Assembly (NCBI RefSeq): GCF_030818545.1
Contig: NZ_JAUTAH010000001.1
Span: forward strand, 2,299,001-2,363,000
DNA from: Brevundimonas sp. SORGH_AS_0993
GTDB lineage: Bacteria; Pseudomonadota; Alphaproteobacteria; Caulobacterales; Caulobacteraceae
Length of the DNA: 64,000 bases
Direction of reading: 5' to 3'
Made by a program: the position numbers and the translations under genes. Positions 36,591 to 45,822 of the stretch are shown piece by piece. A model generated the notes under the pieces. The model did no database searches. It saw nothing but the letters and a program-made list of their open reading frames with translations, and had not been told where the DNA came from. The first letter of the stretch is position 1, and each line of letters opens with the position of its first letter.

Positions 36591-37118
36591 ATGCGTCGTC
36601 TCGCCGCCGGCGCGGCCGTCGTCGCCCTGATGGGCCTGGCCGCCTGCGCCAGTCCGGCCAGCCCGGCGCGAATGACCCTGGGCGCCACCCCCGGCCTGAC
36701 CGCCGCGCCCGGCGATGTCGGCTATCGGTCGGTGACGACCGTTTCGGTGTCCGGCGGGCAGGGCACCAATCCGCTCTGGCTGTCCCAGGTCTCCAACGCC
36801 GACTTCAAGACCGCGCTGGAGAACTCCCTGGCGGCCGCGGGCTATATGGGCGGTCAAGGCCAGCCGATGACGGTTTCAGCCTCCCTGATCGATTTGAAAC
36901 AGCCGCTGGCCGGTTTCGACATGTCGGTGATCAGTCAGGTTCGTTACACGGTCACGCGCGCCGAGCGGGTGCTGTTCGACGAGACGGTCGCCGCCACCGG
37001 CACGGCCTCGATGGGCGAATCCCTGCTGGGGACCGAGCGCATCCGCCTGGCCAACGAGGCCTCGATCCGCGAGAACATCAAGACCTTCCTGACCCGCTTC
37101 CGCGCCCGCGCGCGCTGA
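36591..37118 (+). CDS. Hypothetical lipoprotein
   Basis: The 175-residue protein begins MRRLAAGAAVVALMG with lipobox LAAC near residue 20. The mature part has NPLWLSQVSNADFKTALENSL, a beta-rich middle (PLAGFDMSVISQVRYTVTR) and a C-terminal helix with IRENIKTFLTRF. I recognise no named family. It starts 2 bp after the preceding PEGA-like lipoprotein gene, and the pair probably functions together at the envelope. A strong hairpin follows. Confidence 0.7.
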   Translation: MRRLAAGAAVVALMGLAACASPASPARMTLGATPGLTAAPGDVGYRSVTTVSVSGGQGTNPLWLSQVSNADFKTALENSLAAAGYMGGQGQPMTVSASLIDLKQPLAGFDMSVISQVRYTVTRAERVLFDETVAATGTASMGESLLGTERIRLANEASIRENIKTFLTRFRARAR

Positions 37119-37140
37119 GCCGATCCGGTCTCGATTGCGG

Positions 37141-37168
37141 CGGCGCCGGGCCTTCGGGTCCGGCGCCG
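37141..37168. terminator. Hairpin between convergent genes
   Basis: CGGCGCCGG and CCGGCGCCG form a 9-bp stem around a short loop, in the 58-bp gap between the lipoprotein gene and the TSUP gene. A short TT follows on the plus strand. It probably marks transcript ends from both directions. Confidence 0.55.
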
Positions 37169-37176
37169 TTCGCGTC

Positions 37177-37953
37177 TCAGATCACCTTGAACAACCGCAG
37201 CGCCTGATAGCCGGCCGACAGCAGGACGACGGTTCCGACCCCATAAGTCAGGACGCGGCGCGGCGCGATGCGGGCCACGATACCGGCGAAGGGCGCGGCG
37301 ATCAGGCCGCCCAGCACCAGGCCGGCGACCGACGTGGCGTGGGCGGCGATGCCCTCGGCCTCCTGCCAGTGGCCGGTCAGCAGGGCGACCAGGAAGGTGG
37401 CCGACACCGCCGAGGTGACGAAGAACTCGGCCGTATTGGTGGTGCCGATCGACACGCGCGGGTCCTGGCCCGACCCCACCAGGGTCGTGGTGACGGTCGG
37501 GCCCCAGCCGCCCCCCCCGATGGCGTCGAAGAAGCCGCCGGCCAGGCCCAGCGGGCCGGCGAAGCGGCGGGGAAACAGCCGCTCGCGCGTCTGTCGCGTC
37601 GCCCGCCAGATGATGACCAGGCCCATCACGGCCAGATAGGCCGTGATCCAGGGCCGCATGGCGTCGCCGTCCACGCTGGTCAGCAGGAAGGCGCCCGCAC
37701 CTCCGCCGACCACCCCGCCCAGGGCCAGGGGGGCGAACAACTTCCAGTTCACGTTCTTGTTGACCGTATGCGATCCGGCCGAGGCGGCGGTCGTGAACAC
37801 CTCGGCGGCGTGGACGCTGGCCGAGGCCGTTGCGGGCGGCACCCCGAACGACAGCAGGACGGTGGAGGAGATGACCCCATACGCCATGCCCAGCGCGCCA
37901 TCGACCATCTGGGCCAGGAAGCCCACCACCAGGAACAGCAGGAAGTCTTCCAT
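37177..37953 (-). CDS. TSUP (TauE/SafE) family transporter
   Basis: The 258-residue protein has about eight hydrophobic segments and TSUP family patterns: FLAQMVDGALGMAYGVIS, GGVVGGGAGAFLL, GFFDAIGGGGWGPTVTTTLVGSG (by key residues D-A-I-G-G-G-G-W-G-P) and GLVLGGLIAAPFAG. Such proteins export or import sulfite, sulfoacetate or thiosulfate-like anions. The gene starts 3 bp after the stop of the response-regulator gene, so the two are one operon. Confidence 0.88.
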   Translation of the reverse strand: MEDFLLFLVVGFLAQMVDGALGMAYGVISSTVLLSFGVPPATASASVHAAEVFTTAASAGSHTVNKNVNWKLFAPLALGGVVGGGAGAFLLTSVDGDAMRPWITAYLAVMGLVIIWRATRQTRERLFPRRFAGPLGLAGGFFDAIGGGGWGPTVTTTLVGSGQDPRVSIGTTNTAEFFVTSAVSATFLVALLTGHWQEAEGIAAHATSVAGLVLGGLIAAPFAGIVARIAPRRVLTYGVGTVVLLSAGYQALRLFKVI

Positions 37954-37956
37954 CCG

Positions 37957-38580
37957 TCAGGTCTTCGCCAGGCGGCCGACGACTTCGAGGATCTGCGCGC
38001 CATTGTAGGGTTTCAGCACCAGGGCCTCGGCCAGATCGGCATGGCGGGCGGCCGCCGTCACGTCGCCCGAGGTGAAGATGATGTCGACGGCCCAGCGGTC
38101 GCGCAGGGTCCGGGCCAGTTCCACCCCCGTCGTCTCGCCCGACAGGTTGATGTCCAACAGGGCGGCGTCGATGGAATGCAGCGCCGCCGCCGCCTCGGCC
38201 GCCGCGGCGCTGTGGAAGGGGCCGATGACATTGTGCCCGGCCTCGCCGAGCAGTTCGGTCAGGGAGGCGGCCGCGTCCGGGTCGTCCTCCACCACCAACA
38301 CGGTCAGGGTCTGGCTTTCGGGCGCGGTCATCCGTGCGCCGTCGGCCGGCGTCTGGCGCACCAGCACGGCCCTCAGGTTGCGCCACACCGCCTGGGCGGG
38401 CCGCTGGGTGTCCAGGTCGTAGACGGCGGCCAGGGCGTTCAGCTCCTGCAGATCGCGCGGCGACAGGGCTTCGCCCGTCTGCGCCAGGCGCTCGTCGTAC
38501 AGGCGGCAAAGCCGCTCCACGCTGTCGGCCGCGGCGGCGGTGTGGTCGGGTGTCGAGGAAGAATGGGGGCGATCGAACAT
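37957..38580 (-). CDS. Response regulator with N-terminal extension
   Basis: The 207-residue protein has an alpha-helical extension (about 1-88), then a CheY-like receiver. The acidic pocket is in VLVVEDDPDA, the phospho-acceptor Asp in ALLDINLSG, the Thr/Ser switch in IIFTSGD and the Lys in LVLKPY. All catalytic residues are present and there is no output domain. AAGGAG precedes the ATG at 38580. The gene leads directly into the TSUP gene. Similar receiver proteins in Caulobacterales act on PhyR-like or histidine-kinase targets, but no kinase is nearby, so its partner is unknown. Confidence 0.82.
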   Translation of the reverse strand: MFDRPHSSSTPDHTAAAADSVERLCRLYDERLAQTGEALSPRDLQELNALAAVYDLDTQRPAQAVWRNLRAVLVRQTPADGARMTAPESQTLTVLVVEDDPDAAASLTELLGEAGHNVIGPFHSAAAAEAAAALHSIDAALLDINLSGETTGVELARTLRDRWAVDIIFTSGDVTAAARHADLAEALVLKPYNGAQILEVVGRLAKT

Positions 38581-38757
38581 GGACGTTCTCCTTGGCGACG
38601 GCTTGGCGTCACCTAAACGCTCCAGGGACGATCCGTCACTGCGCCTGACGCCATCGTGACCAAAAGTTGACCATGGGGCCGACGGCGCGCCCGCAATCGA
38701 CAGGCGCGCCCGCGCCGGGTAAGGACGCCCCTCTCGCCCCATCAGGATGTCTTCCTC

Positions 38758-39840
38758 TTGCGACTGCCCCAGGCCCGTCTCGATCAGGTGCTCGACCGTT
38801 TCCACGAGGTGGAGGCGCGCCTGGCCTCGCAGAATGGGCGTGCGGCGACCGACGGGGCCGAGATCGTGCGCCTGTCCAAGGAGCATGCGGAGCTGAAGCC
38901 CGTCGCCGACGCCGTGGAGGGCCTGGCCCGCGCCCGGGCCGAGATGGCCGATCTGGAGGCCATGACGGCCGACCCGGAAATGGCGGCCATGGCGGAGGAC
39001 GAGCTGCGCGCCCTGAGCGAGCGACTGCCCGAGCTGGAACGGCAGGTGGCCCTGCTGCTGGCGCCCCGCGATGCGGACGAGAACGCCTCGGCGGTGCTGG
39101 AGGTGCGCGCCGGCACGGGCGGGGACGAGGCGGCCCTGTTCGCCGGCGACCTGTTCCGCATGTATTCGCGCTATGCCGCCACGCGCGGCTGGCGGGTCGA
39201 GATCGACAGCGTGTCCGAGGGCGACGCCGGCGGCTACAAGGAGATCGTCGCCACCGTGACCGGCGACGGCGTCTTCGGCCGGCTGAAGTTCGAGAGCGGC
39301 GTCCACCGGGTCCAGCGCGTTCCCACCACCGAGGCGGGCGGACGCATCCACACCTCGGCCGCCACCGTCGCCGTCCTGCCCGAGGTGGAGGACGTCGAGA
39401 TCGAGATCCGCGATCAGGACATCCGCATCGACACCTTCCGCAGTTCGGGCGCGGGGGGGCAGCACGTCAACAAGACCGATTCGGCCGTGCGGATCACCCA
39501 CCTGCCCACCGGCATCGTCGTCACCTCTTCGGAAAAATCGCAGCATGTGAACCGCGACAAGGCGATGAAGAACCTGCAGGTGCGGCTGTACGACATGCAG
39601 CGCCAGGCCAAGGATCTGGCCCGCGCCGACTCGCGCAAGTCCCAGGTCGGGTCGGGCGACCGATCCGAGCGCATCCGCACCTACAACTTCCCCCAGGGGC
39701 GCGTGACCGACCACAGGATCGGCCTGACCCTGCACAGCCTGCCGCAAATCCTGGAAGGCGAGATCGATCCCCTGCTGGACGCCCTGATTGCCGAGGATCA
39801 GGCGGCGCGCCTGGCCGATCTGGAGGCCGAGTTCGGCTGA
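38758..39840 (+). CDS. prfA: Peptide chain release factor 1 (TTG start)
   Basis: RF1 ends translation at UAA and UAG. The 360-residue protein has the RF1 codon-reading tripeptide as PTT in [13 protein letters not shown], and the catalytic GGQ in [18 protein letters not shown]. The family start ([14 protein letters not shown]) is in frame only from a TTG at 38758; the nearest ATG at 38747 is out of frame and no in-frame ATG or GTG lies close by. An AGGA sits about 10 bases upstream. prmC, the usual partner that methylates this GGQ, is not the next gene here. Confidence 0.95.
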   Translation: MRLPQARLDQVLDRFHEVEARLASQNGRAATDGAEIVRLSKEHAELKPVADAVEGLARARAEMADLEAMTADPEMAAMAEDELRALSERLPELERQVALLLAPRDADENASAVLEVRAGTGGDEAALFAGDLFRMYSRYAATRGWRVEIDSVSEGDAGGYKEIVATVTGDGVFGRLKFESGVHRVQRVPTTEAGGRIHTSAATVAVLPEVEDVEIEIRDQDIRIDTFRSSGAGGQHVNKTDSAVRITHLPTGIVVTSSEKSQHVNRDKAMKNLQVRLYDMQRQAKDLARADSRKSQVGSGDRSERIRTYNFPQGRVTDHRIGLTLHSLPQILEGEIDPLLDALIAEDQAARLADLEAEFG

Positions 39841-39843
39841 GCG

Positions 39844-40233
39844 TCAGGTCAGAAGGCCGAACAGCGGCATCGTCAGCACCAGGCCGGTCGTGGCGGTATA
39901 GGCCGCAAAGGCATGAACCGACTTGGGGCGGCCCTCGGCCTGGGGGGTGTCCAGGTCGTCGCGGTTGACCCACAGCAGATAGCCGGCCTGGATCGCCCAC
40001 CCCGCCACGAAGGCGACCACCGCCCAGGCGCTGAGCGCCGCCAGCGCCACCCCGGACATCAGCACCAGCACGCCGCCCAGAGCGATCACCCCATCGGCGA
40101 TCCGGTCATCCGCCCGCACGGCGATCACCCCGGACAGGGCGCGCTGCAGACGCCAGTTGAGCCAGACCTGACACAGCAGCATCAGCCCGCCCAAGACGTA
40201 GAAGACCCCGATCGCGCGCACCGCCCACTCCAT
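39844..40233 (-). CDS. Hypothetical membrane protein
   Basis: The 129-residue protein has about four hydrophobic segments (AIGVFYVLGGLMLLCQVW, GVIALGGVLVLMSGVALAAL, AVVAFVAGWAIQAGYLLW, YTATTGLVLTMPLFGLL), the third followed by a charged loop. No family is recognised. Its stop is 4 bp from the end of the convergent prfA gene. Confidence 0.65.
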   Translation of the reverse strand: MEWAVRAIGVFYVLGGLMLLCQVWLNWRLQRALSGVIAVRADDRIADGVIALGGVLVLMSGVALAALSAWAVVAFVAGWAIQAGYLLWVNRDDLDTPQAEGRPKSVHAFAAYTATTGLVLTMPLFGLLT

Positions 40234-40347
40234 GGCGAGAATAAGGCGCCATTTTCGACCGGTTGTAATGCGCGAAAACGCACCTTTTCCCGGATCGCCA
40301 GCGACCGGCGCAAATTAGACACAACCGTTGGTCTTTCAATGCTCTCG

Positions 40348-40959
40348 TTAAGCTTCGGCGGCCAGGGCGCGCTGGACGGCGGGACGGGCCTGCATCCGTT
40401 CGAAATGCGCCAGAACCCGAGGAAACTCGGCCATGTCCACGCCGTCGCCGGCCAGCCAGCCCGCGAAGGTGAACAGATACGGGTCCGCCACCGTATAGGC
40501 GTCGCCCATCGCCCATTCGCCGGTCAGGTCGGCCTCGATCAGGGCGAAACCGTCGCGCATGTTCTGGGCGACCTTGGCCGCCATGGAGGCCTGGGCGGCG
40601 GGGTCGTCGCTCCAGCGGGACGCGCGACGGCCGTGGGCGTGGGCGACATGGACCGTGGTGGCGAGATAGAGGTTGAAGGCCTGCATGCGCGCAAAGGCGA
40701 AGGTGTCGGTCGGCGCCAAGAGCCCCGGCGGCGACAGGGCGGCGATGTGGGCGAGGATCGCCGGGCTCTCCGTGAGGACGCCCTGGTCTGTCGCCAAGGC
40801 GGGCACGCGCCCCTTGGGATTGATGGCCAGATAGTCCGGCTGGCGTTGCTGGGATCGGGCGAAGTCGATCCACTGGACCTGAAAGGTCAGGCCGGATTCC
40901 TCCAATGCGATGTGGCTGGCGCGGCTGCAGGACCCGGAGGCGGCGTAGAGGGTCGGCAT
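40348..40959 (-). CDS. Glutathione S-transferase family protein
   Basis: The 203-residue protein has the GST fold. The N-terminal thioredoxin-like half has LYAASGSCSRASHIALEE (a Ser/Cys-type active site near residue 9-10), INPKGRVPALATDQGVLTESPAIL (cis-Pro in GRVPAL, glutathione-contact E-S) and an all-helical C-terminal half with WAMGDAYTVADPYLFTF. The pattern fits beta-class bacterial GSTs, where Cys10 is catalytic. It may serve detoxification or stress. The ATG at 40959 has AGGAG before it. Confidence 0.88.
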   Translation of the reverse strand: MPTLYAASGSCSRASHIALEESGLTFQVQWIDFARSQQRQPDYLAINPKGRVPALATDQGVLTESPAILAHIAALSPPGLLAPTDTFAFARMQAFNLYLATTVHVAHAHGRRASRWSDDPAAQASMAAKVAQNMRDGFALIEADLTGEWAMGDAYTVADPYLFTFAGWLAGDGVDMAEFPRVLAHFERMQARPAVQRALAAEA

Positions 40960-40978
40960 GGTCGCTCCTGTCGGCAAG

Positions 40979-41006
40979 AAAAAAGGCGGCGAGATCATCG
41001 CCGCCT
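40979..41006 (-). terminator. Rho-independent terminator of sucAB
   Basis: On the minus strand a perfect 9-bp stem AGGCGGCGA / TCGCCGCCT is followed by a run of T. It lies 10 bp after the sucB stop and ends the sucA-sucB transcript just before the GST start region. Confidence 0.9.
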
Positions 41007-41015
41007 TTCAGGATT

Positions 41016-42534
41016 TCAGAGGTCCAGCAAGGTCCGCTGCGGGTCTTCCAGAAGTTCCTTGATGCGGACCAGGAAGGTGACGGCCTCCTTGCCGTCCACG
41101 ATGCGGTGGTCGTAGCTGAGGGCCAGATACATCATCGGGCGGATCTTGACCTCGCCGTTCACCGCCATCGGGCGCTGGACGATGTTGTGCATGCCCAGGA
41201 TGCCCGACTGGGGCGCGTTCAGGATCGGCGTCGACATCAGCGAGCCATAGGTGCCGCCGTTGGTGATGGTGAAGGTGCCGCCCTGCATCTGATCCATGGT
41301 CAGAGCGCCGTCGCGGGCGGCCTTGCCCAGGGCGGCGATGCCCTTCTCGATGCCCGCCAGGGTCAGGGTGTCGGCGTCACGCAGGACCGGAACCACCAGA
41401 CCCTTGTCGGTGCCGACGGCCACGCCGATGTCGTAGTGGTTCTTGTAGATGATGTCCGTGCCGTCGATCTCGGCGTTGACGGCCGGAATCTCGTGCAGGG
41501 CCGCGACGACCGCCTTGGTGAAGAAGGACATGAAGCCCAGCTTCACGCCATGGCGCTTCTCGAAGGCGTCCTTGTACTGGGCGCGCAGGGCCATGATGTT
41601 GGTCATGTCCACCTCGTTGAAGGTGGTCAGTTGGGCGGCAGTGTTCTGCGATTCCTTCAGGCGGCGGGCGATGGTCTGACGCAGGCGCGTCATCTTCACC
41701 CGTTCCTCGCGCGGGGCCAGGGCGCGCGGCGCGGCCGGGGCCGTAGCGGCGGCTGGGGCAGGCGCGGCCGAACCGATGGCGTTCAGGGCGTCGGCCTTGG
41801 TGATGTTGCCCTTGGGCCCTGTGGCGGGGATGGCCTTGGGGTCCAGATTGTTTTCGGCGACCACGCGCTGGACGGCCGGCGACAGGGCGTCGTTCTTGGC
41901 GCCCGAAACTTGCGCAGAGCCGGTGTTGGCCGGGGCGGCGGCAGGCGGAGCCGCGACGGGCGCGGCGACGCCGCTACCGTTCTGGCCCGAGACTGAACCG
42001 ATCGTCTGACCCCGGGGTGACGGTCGCGCCTTCGTCGGCGGCGATGGTCAGAACGCCGTCGGCCGGGGCCGAAACCTCGACCGCGACCTTGTCGGTCTCG
42101 ATCTCGACCAGCAGTTCGTCCTTCTTGACCGTATCGCCGGACTTCTTGAGCCATTTGCCCATCGAGCCTTCGGCGACGCTTTCGCCCATGACGGGCACGG
42201 TGATGTCGATGGCGGTCGCCTCAGCCGCCGGAGCGGCCTTGGCTTCGCCCTTGGGCGCGGCGGCGCGTTTCGGAGCGGCGGGGGCGGCTGTCGAGGCCGC
42301 GCCTTCGCTCACCACGCCCAGAACGGTTCCCGGAACCACGGTGTCGCCCTCGGCGGCCTTGATGTCGGCCAGGACGCCGTCGGCGGGGGCCACGACTTCC
42401 AGGGACACCTTGTCGGTCTCCAACTCCACCAGCAGTTCGTCCTTCTTGACCGCGTCGCCGACCTTCCTGGTCCATTTGGCGATCGTGGCTTCGGTGACGG
42501 ATTCACCGAGGGCGGGGGTCAGGATGTCGGCCAT
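41016..42534 (-). pseudogene. sucB: 2-oxoglutarate dehydrogenase E2 (SucB), two lipoyl domains, frameshifted
   Basis: SucB moves succinyl groups to CoA in the 2-oxoglutarate dehydrogenase complex. The first frame (from 42534) encodes two lipoyl domains, each with an ETDK lipoylation lysine (about residues 43 and 155), then stops. The second frame supplies the linker, the E1/E3-binding domain ([15 protein letters not shown]) and the catalytic domain with [15 protein letters not shown] and [15 protein letters not shown]. Removing one base from the C/G run at 42010-42017 joins them as [15 protein letters not shown] and gives 505 residues. A core citric-acid-cycle gene should not be dead, so a sequence error is quite possible. 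Confidence 0.92.
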
Positions 42535-42575
42535 GTCGGGTCCAGCTGTCTCTTGTCTTCAGGCGTCTAGGTGTA

Positions 42576-45500
42576 TCAGGCGAAGGCTTCGGTCGTGAAG
42601 GCTTCCAGTTCCTTCAGGTGGCGGCTCATCAGGCCGGCGGCGGTCGAGGCCGAACCGGGACGGCCGACATAGCGGGCGCGCTTGGAGGCGACGTCCAGCT
42701 TGTCCAGCGTCAGCTCCAGCCATGGATCGACGAAGGTCCAGCCGCCCATGTTCTTCGGCTCTTCCTGGCACCAGACGACCTCGGCCTTGGGGAAGCGGGC
42801 CAGTTCCTTGCGCAGCGACTGCATCGGCCACGGATAGAACTGCTCCAGGCGCAGGATATAGACATCGTCCACCGCCTGACCGTCCTTGGCCTTCTTCTCG
42901 CGCGCGTCCAGCAGGTCGTAATAGACCTTGCCCGAGCACAGGATGACGCGGCGGATGTCCTTGTCCGCCTTGATCTTGACGCCGGCGATCTCGGGCCGGG
43001 TCTGGGCGTCGTCGTGCAGGACGCGGTGGAAGGAGGAGCCTTCCGCCAGGTCCGCCAGGCTGGACACCGCCTTCTTGTGCCGCAGCAACGACTTGGGCGT
43101 CATCAGGATCAGCGGCTTCCTGAACGACCTGTGCATCTGGCGACGCAGGATGTGGAAGTAGTTGGCCGGGGTGGTGCAGTTGGCGACCTGCATATTGTCT
43201 TCGGCGCAGGCCTGCAGGAACCGCTCCAGACGGGCCGAGGAGTGTTCCGGGCCCTGGCCTTCGTAGCCATGCGGCAGCAGCATGGTCAGGCCGCTCATCC
43301 GCAGCCACTTGCGCTCGCCAGAGGAGATGAACTGGTCGATCACCACCTGGGCGCCGTTCACGAAATCGCCGAACTGGGCCTCCCACATCACCAAGGTGTT
43401 CGGATCGGCCAGGGAGTAGCCGTATTCGAAGCCCAGCACCGCCTCTTCCGACAGGGCCGAGTCGATGACCTCGAAATTGGCCTGGCCTTCGCGCAGGTTG
43501 TTCAGCGGCATGTACCGCTCTTCGGTGGTCTGGTCGATGACGCCCGAATGGCGCTGGGAAAAGGTGCCGCGCACCGAATCCTGACCCGACAGGCGCACCT
43601 GGAAGCCTTCGTCCAGCAGGGAGGCGAAGGCCAGGCTTTCGGCCGTGGCCCAGTCCAGACCCTGGCCGCTGTCGATGGCCTCGCGCCGGCCGTCGATGAC
43701 CCGCTTCAGCGTCTTGTGCATGTCGACGCTGTTGGGAATGGTCGTCAGACGGTGCCCCAGGTCCTTCAGCTTGGGCAGGGGCACGGCCGTCTCGCCGCGC
43801 GCCTCTTCCTTGGGCGCCTGCAGGCCCTTCCACTGGCCGTCCAGCCAGTCGGCCTTGTCCGCCTGCCAGGTCTTGCCGGCCTCAAACTGTTCGTCGAGGA
43901 AGGTCTCGAACCGCGACAGTTCGGCGTCGATTTCGGCCTGGGTGATCACGCCCTCGGCGACCAGGCGCTGCGAATACAGTTCGCGCGTCGACGGCTGGGC
44001 GCGGATTTTCGAATACATCAGCGGCTGGGTGAAGGTCGGGTCGTCGCCTTCGTTGTGGCCGAACCGGCGGTAGCAGAACATGTCCACCACCACGTCCTTG
44101 TGGAACTTCTGCCGGTATTCGGTGGCCACCTTGGCGGCGAAGACGACCGCTTCCGGATCGTCGCCGTTGACGTGGAAGATCGGCGCCTGGACCATCAGCG
44201 CCACGTCCGACGGATAGGGCGACGAACGCGAGTTGCGCGGGCTGGTGGTGAAGCCGATCTGGTTGTTGATGACAAAGTGAAGCGTGCCGCCGGTGCGGTA
44301 GCCCTTCAGGCCCATCAGGGCGAAGCATTCGGCCACCACGCCCTGACCCGCGAAGGCGGCGTCGCCGTGGATCAGCAGCGGCACGACCTTGGAGCGATCC
44401 AGCGCCCACTGGCCTTCCGGCACGCCTTCGTTGGCCGCGCGGATGTCGAACGCCTGTTTGGCGCGCGCCTTGCCCAGGACGACCGGGTTGACGATTTCCA
44501 GGTGGGACGGGTTGGCGGTCAGGGACAGGTGGACGTGGTTGCCGTCGAACTCGCGGTTCGACGAGGCGCCCATGTGGTATTTGACGTCGCCCGAGCCCTC
44601 GATGTCGCTGGGCACGGCAGAGCCGCCCTGGAACTCGTGGAAGATGACCTTGTAGGGCTTGCCCATGACGGCGGCCAGCACGTTCAGACGGCCGCGGTGG
44701 GCCATGCCCAGCACGACTTCGTCGACGCCCAGATTGCCGCCGCGCTTGATGACCTGCTCCAGAGCCGGGACCATGGCCTCGCCCCCGTCCAGGCCGAAGC
44801 GCTTGGTGCCGGGGAAACGCTTGTGCAGGAAGCGTTCGAAGCCCTCGGCCTCGATCAGCTTGTTCAGGATGGCGATCTTGCCTTCCTTGGTGAAGGCGTT
44901 AGCCTCGAACTTGTCCGGTCCTTCGAACCGCTGCTGGAGCCAGGACTTCTCCTCCGGCTCGGCGATATGCATGTACTGGATGCCGATATTGCCGCAGTAG
45001 GTGCGCTTCAGGAGCGCCAGCACTTCGCGGATCGAGCCGGTCTGCAGCCCCAGCACGCCGTCCAGGAAGATCGGTCGATCCAGGTCGGCGCCAGAGAAGC
45101 CATAGAATTCCGGCGTCAGCTCGGGGTTCTCGACCGGCTGTTCGATCCCCAGCGGGTCCAGATTGGCCTGCAGGTGGCCGCGCACGCGATAGGCGCGGAT
45201 CAGCATCAGGGCGCGGATGGAGTCGTGCGCGGCGGCGCGAATGGCGTCGGGCGAGGCCTTGGCGGCCGGGGCGGCCTTGGCGGGCGCAGCGGCGCCGGGC
45301 TTCTTGGGGTCGGGTTTCGGCGCGGGCCAGCGGCCGTCGAAGACGCCGGTCTCCTCGGTCGGCTCGGTCGACACGCCACGGCCCCAACCGCCGGCCTCGG
45401 CCGCGGCGGTCACGCTGGCGGCGTTGTCGCGCAACTGGTCGAAGAAGGCCTTCCATTCCGCAGAGACCGAACCGGGCTCGCGCGCCCACTTCTCTTGGAG

Positions 45501-45584
45501 CTCCTCCACATAGGCCGCATTGGACCCGTACAGGAAGGAGGTCTCGGCAAAGACCTGGTTCAGCCGACCGGCATCGTCCGCCAT
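42576..45584 (-). CDS. sucA: 2-oxoglutarate dehydrogenase E1 component
   Basis: SucA is the thiamine-diphosphate decarboxylase of the 2-oxoglutarate dehydrogenase complex in the citric-acid cycle. It has 1002 residues from MADDAGRLNQVFA. It shows the N-terminal SFLYGSNAAYVEELQ, the E1o blocks HRGRLNVLAAV and FHGDAAFAGQGVV-type (here LIHGDAAFAGQGVVAE), and INNQIGFTTSPR. The pyrimidine-binding part has QAQFGDFVNGAQVVIDQFI-type (here WEAQFGDFVNGAQ), SGLTMLLPHGYEGQGPEHSSAR by key residues, and the C-terminal EPKNMGGW. The start at 45584 matches family N termini; sucB follows with a 41-bp gap. Confidence 0.97.
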   Translation of the reverse strand: MADDAGRLNQVFAETSFLYGSNAAYVEELQEKWAREPGSVSAEWKAFFDQLRDNAASVTAAAEAGGWGRGVSTEPTEETGVFDGRWPAPKPDPKKPGAAAPAKAAPAAKASPDAIRAAAHDSIRALMLIRAYRVRGHLQANLDPLGIEQPVENPELTPEFYGFSGADLDRPIFLDGVLGLQTGSIREVLALLKRTYCGNIGIQYMHIAEPEEKSWLQQRFEGPDKFEANAFTKEGKIAILNKLIEAEGFERFLHKRFPGTKRFGLDGGEAMVPALEQVIKRGGNLGVDEVVLGMAHRGRLNVLAAVMGKPYKVIFHEFQGGSAVPSDIEGSGDVKYHMGASSNREFDGNHVHLSLTANPSHLEIVNPVVLGKARAKQAFDIRAANEGVPEGQWALDRSKVVPLLIHGDAAFAGQGVVAECFALMGLKGYRTGGTLHFVINNQIGFTTSPRNSRSSPYPSDVALMVQAPIFHVNGDDPEAVVFAAKVATEYRQKFHKDVVVDMFCYRRFGHNEGDDPTFTQPLMYSKIRAQPSTRELYSQRLVAEGVITQAEIDAELSRFETFLDEQFEAGKTWQADKADWLDGQWKGLQAPKEEARGETAVPLPKLKDLGHRLTTIPNSVDMHKTLKRVIDGRREAIDSGQGLDWATAESLAFASLLDEGFQVRLSGQDSVRGTFSQRHSGVIDQTTEERYMPLNNLREGQANFEVIDSALSEEAVLGFEYGYSLADPNTLVMWEAQFGDFVNGAQVVIDQFISSGERKWLRMSGLTMLLPHGYEGQGPEHSSARLERFLQACAEDNMQVANCTTPANYFHILRRQMHRSFRKPLILMTPKSLLRHKKAVSSLADLAEGSSFHRVLHDDAQTRPEIAGVKIKADKDIRRVILCSGKVYYDLLDAREKKAKDGQAVDDVYILRLEQFYPWPMQSLRKELARFPKAEVVWCQEEPKNMGGWTFVDPWLELTLDKLDVASKRARYVGRPGSASTAAGLMSRHLKELEAFTTEAFA

Positions 45585-45716
45585 GGTTCTCTCGTCTCGT
45601 CTCTGGAGCCCTGCCGGACACATCTCCGTGAAGGGCGCGCCCGTCATATAGGCGCGCTTTCCTAATGGGTCATGGCCGAAAGGGGGCATTTGGGTGAGAA
45701 TTTGGTCGCAGGCGCC

Positions 45717-45748
45717 AGAAAAACGCCCCCGGCTGGAAGCCGAGGGCG
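45717..45748 (-). terminator. Rho-independent terminator of sucD
   Basis: On the minus strand, CGCCCTCGGCT and AGCCGGGGGCG pair around a TTCC loop, followed by TTTTT. It lies about 75 bp after the sucD stop and separates the sucC-to-sucD transcript from sucA. The 240-bp gap up to the sucA start at 45584 should therefore also hold the sucA promoter, which I could not pick out. Confidence 0.9.
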
Positions 45749-45822
45749 CTGATCGCCGTCGAGGACGGCGTTTTCATTGCGTGCAGGACGCACGGAGAAA
45801 ATCCGCGCGAGACCGAAGAACC

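Noticed and set aside
42618..45665. 1015-codon open frame antisense to sucA
   Set aside because: It mirrors sucA codons and shows no family motif; sucA is complete on the minus strand.
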